This document shows, piece after piece, positions 56,451 through 62,400 of a DNA stretch of 64,000 bases. The stretch spans positions 48,146,870 through 48,210,869 of the forward strand of contig CM055102.1 of the NCBI GenBank assembly GCA_029204225.1, written 5' to 3'. The first letter of the stretch is position 1, and each line of letters starts with the position of its first letter. The stretch comes from Diphasiastrum complanatum. Its lineage: Eukaryota > Streptophyta > Lycopodiopsida > Lycopodiales > Lycopodiaceae. The translations under genes were made by a program, and so were the position numbers. Under the pieces are notes generated by a model. That model did no database searches, was not told where the DNA came from, and saw nothing but the letters and a program-made list of their open reading frames with translations.

Positions 56451-59400
56451 TGTCCGATGGCTGGACTAACATTCGTCGTTGTCCAGCCATCAACATATTG
56501 GTCTCGTGCTGCATGGGCACTATGTTCTATCGTGTTGTAGATGCTTCCAAATGTGGAGCCACCATCATTGCCAAGTACATATAGGACATCATACGACAGG
56601 TAGTGACAACCGTGGGTGTGGCCAACATTGTCTAGGCTGTGATGGACAATGCCATGAACTGCCAGACGATGGGAGATATGCTTATGAGAGAGCTCCCCAC
56701 ATAGTGTGGACTCCTTGTGCTACATATCGCATAGACCTTCTGATGCAGAACATCACCATCACTGCGGTTGCCCTGGTTACATTCGTGACCAAGAAGGCGA
56801 GGGCCCTGGCTATGTTCCGTACACACAACCATTTGGATTTGCAAAAGCCGCCCCCACACGGTTTTCATTTCACCTGGTAGTCATAGATAGCCTTATACAA
56901 GTCAGACATCAGCTGCGACAAATGGCCACGAGTCCTGAGTTCCTGGCATGGCCCATTTCCCACACACCAGAGGGTGTCCGGTTTAGCACAACGGTTTTCA
57001 GAGAGGATTTCTGGCAGCAGGCAGAGTAGCTAGCAGGGGTGTTGCGGCCGATATACACCATGCTGCACTTGGTGGACAAAGAGGGCAAAACCATGGGCTT
57101 TTGTATGAAATGATGGACCGTGTGGGAGTAGCTCTTTACAGCTGCTTCTTGGCGAGGAGAGGTATGCTTAATATTTGTCCGTTTTTTCAATATGCATTGA
57201 CTTAAGTTGTTATAGGATAAATAGTTGCCTTATATTGTTTCTTCGTCATTGCTACTGATGGAGTCTTGTTTGGCTTGTTTGCAAGATGATCCAAATATGG
57301 CACCTATGGCAAATGAGGTCGCGGAGATTTCATAGGCCGATCCATTCAGTGGCGCACTTGCTCCACCCACAGTCAATTTCACTACGCCAGGAGGCCACCC
57401 TTAGGCTGCAGGACGACTGGTTCACTTATGTGAATGACATACTTGGCAGCACAGTACACCCCTTAGCTTTGGAGCGGGAGAAGGTTCCATACAGGATACA
57501 TACATGCATATTTGGGCAGAGATTGGCCATGGATCCTCGCACCCACACCACAACTATTTCTTGGCAGAGCATGTTTGAAGGCACTACACCTACCCTGCAG
57601 CGCTTGCCTCTTTGAGAGGAATTGGAGCACACGGGCGCTCATTCACAAAGAAGCGGAACAAGTCCACCTGAATCCTAGACCCTAAATCCTATATTGAACT
57701 TGTTGTGTGCTTATGAATGTCAGAGTGGGAGTGAGAGAGAGAGAGAGAATGAGAGAGAGAGAGAGCATTCTCAAGTAATCCCGAGCCCCTCATGCAGGTT
57801 GACTATGCAGCAGTGTGAGCGATTGGTGTTTTGCAACACTAAAGCAGATTGGTTCACCACCTCAAAGACTCACCCTTAGAGGTTACAGCAGAGCAGTGTG
57901 TCCAGCCTAATGATGCAGCGCCTCCTGTAGCTACAGACATTGATAGTGACATAGTGGCATCATTGCAGGGTGAGGGGGAGGAGGGTTTTGATGAGGCACC
58001 ACACTTATAAGATGGCACAGGGTGTTTCTGGCAGAGGGCAAAGGCATTGGTTCAGGGAGATATGGGCAGGAGCCAGCAGAGGATGTTGGGCCAGGACATG
58101 ACATGGGGCATGGTAAGAGCATTCATGATGGTGCAGGGTTTGGGGCAGGGACAGTTCTAGAGCCAGATACCGATACATATATGGGGGTTTAGGGGATGAT
58201 CTTGAGGACTTGGACACCCAGATGCTGAGAGACATTGATACCGAGTTTTCTACAGAGTGTGTCGCTTAGTTTACAACTGAGAGTGATGCCTACCATCCAA
58301 AGCCACATGCGGACAAGTACGAGGATCTTTGCACAGAGAGAGAGAGAGACTAGGGGCATGTTTGGTGTGAAGAAAATCAACTAGTTTTGTCATTTGTTAT
58401 TTGGCATATTGAGGCCAATTGTAAATAACAACTAAGAGATAGTTAAAAATAGTATCCTTACTATTTTTAGCAAGTATATAGGTGGATTAGGTCATATCTG
58501 GACGTACTTTAACTGGTTAGTAGAGATACGTTTTTGGCAAGTACCTAGAAACTTCCATAAGTTGATAAGCTTAGGCAAGATGATCTAAACGGTCAAGAGG
58601 CTGCCATAAATAGGCATACAAGTGTGGGAGGATTTCATCTCTCTCATTCTTCTTTCATTCATTCTTATGAAAGATATCTCTTTGGGTTTCTACATCAATC
58701 TCTTGCATCTTGGTGGTGATATAGTGAATTTTTGTGTGTAGAATGTTGATTTTCTTATGTATATGAATCCACAAGTGTGAGTACTGATATTGTATGGCTA
58801 TTGTACGGACAAGTATAGTAGCATATGATATCTAAGTTTTCATGAGAAGTTCTTATTGAGTTTTTATTTTCTATGTGCAGTTGATGCATGATTTCTACAT
58901 TGGTAGTGAAGCTAGATGTGCTCTCCAAATTAGCTAGAGATCAAAGGACATAATCAGGTCTTTTGTGATCCGATTTTTTCACATTTGGCATGGGGGGCGA
59001 CAGTATGGACTCGTCTCATTACATTCGCCACGTCCATTTACATTTACTTTACTTTATGCATAAGCAGGCCTTGGGCCTTTTTCTATTTATTATTGACACT
59101 TGGACTATATGATTGGCCTTGGGCCATATTATTCATTATTTGGACATTTGGACATATCCCTTCTTGGAGGGCGCACTATTATCCCTCGCAGTTGGGCCCT
59201 AACCATTGGTAGCTTCCTTTTAGGGCTTCCTCTAGGCTATAAGTAGGGAATCTGTGTCTTTTGTTACTCAGTTGATGATATTGATCTCTCTTTTTAGTCT
59301 CCTTAATTTCTCTTTCTTGCTTTCTAGGGTTAAGTCTTACTTATGTGATGCTTTCATAGCTTATCTCCAGATCAGTTGTGGTTGCATTCGTAACTTGGTA

Positions 59401-62400
59401 TCAGAGCACTTTCCTGTGCACCACTTTTTCAGATTTAGTAGAGGCTGTCCAGCGCCCTACTAACCCATCACTTTCATCGATTTTTTCATCAGCTTTCTAT
59501 CATTTTTCTAGATTTGGTAGAGGCTGGCCAGCGCCCTACTACCTTGTCACTTTCGTCGATTTTCTTCACTGATTTGGTGCCCATTTCCTGGATTGATTGG
59601 AGGCTATCCAGCGCCCTGCTTCATCACCATTTTCAGCGGTGTTCTCCATTTTTTGCCCTACTACCTTGCCATGTTCGACGGATTTCTCCACCAATTTGCT
59701 TTCCATTTTGCTGGTTGTTTGGAGGTCATCCAGCACCCTACTTCATCACCATTTTCAGCAGTTTTTCCATCATTTTGCAAGACATTTATGGATCTTACTA
59801 GCTGCTGCCCAACATCCATTTTCAACTTGGATCTTCAGCTTTCTCTCTTGACTTGTTTTGCAGATTATCACTATCGTTTGGAGGAGGACTAGTGCCTATT
59901 GCTACCCACCTACTGCCCATTTTCCAGCCCACTATCACCTACTTCCAGCACCCTACTTTACTTTCTGCTTTCTGTCCACAACTCAACCTATTTGTACTCT
60001 TTCCCAGCCCACCCCTCCTTGCATTGTCTCCACCTTCTTTCTACTGATTTTCCAACTTTGCTTGTTGGCCGCCTAACTGTTACGAGCACGTAACCAGTGC
60101 CGAACCCTAGAGAACACAGGAGGTCAGATACCACAGTCAAGGTGGTGTCCAGCAACGTACACGACCAATAGGGCAAGACAGTGTGAGTAGTGTGCCCCGG
60201 CACGGTCCATAGCCATGGTGGGCCTAACACAGCCTAGGGATCCTGTCAACAAGATAAGGCCCCACGTTGGGTCCCGACGTGCAATCGGCCACATCAGTGC
60301 CACGTGGCCGACACTTGGCAGTATGCATGCTACCAGTCCTCACACTGGGCTAGGAGGGGCTTGCTCCATATCAGGGAATAGGCAAGGTTGGGTGGATCAG
60401 TGAGTGTTTGCCCTACTGTGGTGTTAGGATCTCTTACACTGGTATCAGAGCCATCTCCTTCTATGGGAGCTTAGTTTTCAACAAGAGATAAATCTATTAG
60501 AGAGCATAGGATATCTTCCAACTTTCAGAAGAGGATTTGTCCGTGGCCTTAAAGATGAATATAAAGTAGAGGTCCAGAGAAACTTGCCTACTGCTCTAGA
60601 GCAAGCTCTCAGATATGCCCAAATCTATGATGATTCAGTGGGTAGGAAAGGGCAAGACAGCAGCCCCTTTCTGAGCAGCCTCCTCATAAAGACTTTCAAT
60701 TTAAAAAGAAATAAAACGAAAGAAAGAAGATAAAGTTAAAAGTGAAGCTCCTCAGAAACGCCCGTCGCTCATACAGCCCTTAAAACCAAAAGATTTTGAG
60801 AAAGCCACAAGAACGTTTGTGCTTTGTGTGTATGGGCAAGGGACACACAGTCAGACTGTGTCCCAAGAGGCCATTCACTAAAAAAGATAAAAAAGATAAA
60901 AAACAAGTTCACATTGTTCAGACTGTAAGTTTCCCAAGTGACTCGGCAGCTTCCGATATCAAAGTGTTTCATGAAGACCATGAACACTGTTGCTAGCTAA
61001 CCTCTGCAATGCTAGCGAGACCCTTCAGCTTTGGGCCACATGACCTAGCATGTATGCATGGGAAAGTTGGTAACCAGTCAATTAGAGTCGTGGTTGATGA
61101 TGGGGCAACCCAGAATTTCATCAACTACACCCTGGTTAAAAAACTCAGACTTCTAGAAGTACCTAGTCAGCATAGGTACATAGTTTCATTAGCTAAGGGT
61201 GAAGACATAGTAAGTAGTTTAAATCTTGTATTTAGGGGTATCAAGATGAAATAAACTTTTAGATAATGCACCTAGATCGCACAGACATTGTTCTCGGTAA
61301 ACTTAAGATGAGTACCACTGACCATCTACAGATGGACGGTCAAACAGAAAGAGTAAATCAAGTGGTTGGAGGATATGCTTCGCGCATACGTCAGCAAACT
61401 AATTGGGAGGAGTATCTCTCGATATTAGAGTTTGCTTACAACAGTACCAAACATTCAGCTACGGGATACAAACCATTTATGCTGATGTACGGTTTTCAGC
61501 CACGCTCACCCACAGTTGTAAAGTTTAAACAAGAAAAAGTTGAGGCAGCCAGAAACTTTTTAGAAGACCTAAACCAGATGATAGAACATGCTAAGCATAG
61601 CATTAGGCAGTCCCAAGATTGAGCCAAGCATTATGCAGATCGACACAGATGGGATGTGCAGTTCTCCGCTAGTGAAAAAGTCTACTTGAGAGTCCCAGTC
61701 GACTCTAAAACCCTCAAATCAGGAGTGTGTGCTAAGTTGTCTCCTAGTTATTATGGTCCTTTTACCATCAGTAGGAGACTAGGCGAGGTCACCTATGAAC
61801 TAGAACTCCCACACAGTAGTAAGGTTTTTCCAGTCTTTCATGTAAGTCAGTTACGAAAAGCCGTACCCAGATCAGAAAATCTAGTAGGGGACAGTGTTCT
61901 AGTTCTCACATTGGATTCTCAGCAACCTCCACATGAACCAGAGGAGATTCTTGATAGTGAAGAGACGCAGACTTGTCATACTCTATACCGGGAATATCTA
62001 GTGAAGTGGAATGATCAGCCTGTTGAAAATGCCACCTGGGAAAGAGGCAGGTCCTTCGCAAGATTTTACCAGACTTTGTCTTAGAGGACCAAGACGGTTC
62101 TCAAGGGGGAGGGAGTGTTACGAGCACGTAACCAGTGCCAAACCCTAGAGAACACAAGAGGTCAGATACCACAGTCAGGGTGGTGTCCAGCAGTGTACAC
62201 GACCAACAGGGCAAGACAATGTGAGTAATGTGCCCCGGCACGGTCCATAGCCATGACGAGCCTAACACAACCTAGGGACCCTGTCAACAGGATAGGGCCC
62301 CAAGTTGGGTCCCGGCGTGCAGTCGGCCACGTCAGTGCCACGTGGCCGACACTTGGTAGTATGCATGCTACCAGTCCTGACACTGGACTAGGAGGGGCTT

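Noticed and set aside
55942-56469. 175-aa Ser/Leu-rich frame, and Glu/Arg-rich frame on the other strand
   Set aside because: Pure translation of CT microsatellites.
59853-60093. Small plus-strand frames in the gypsy K leader
   Set aside because: They overlap in all three frames over a CT-rich leader, with no motif.
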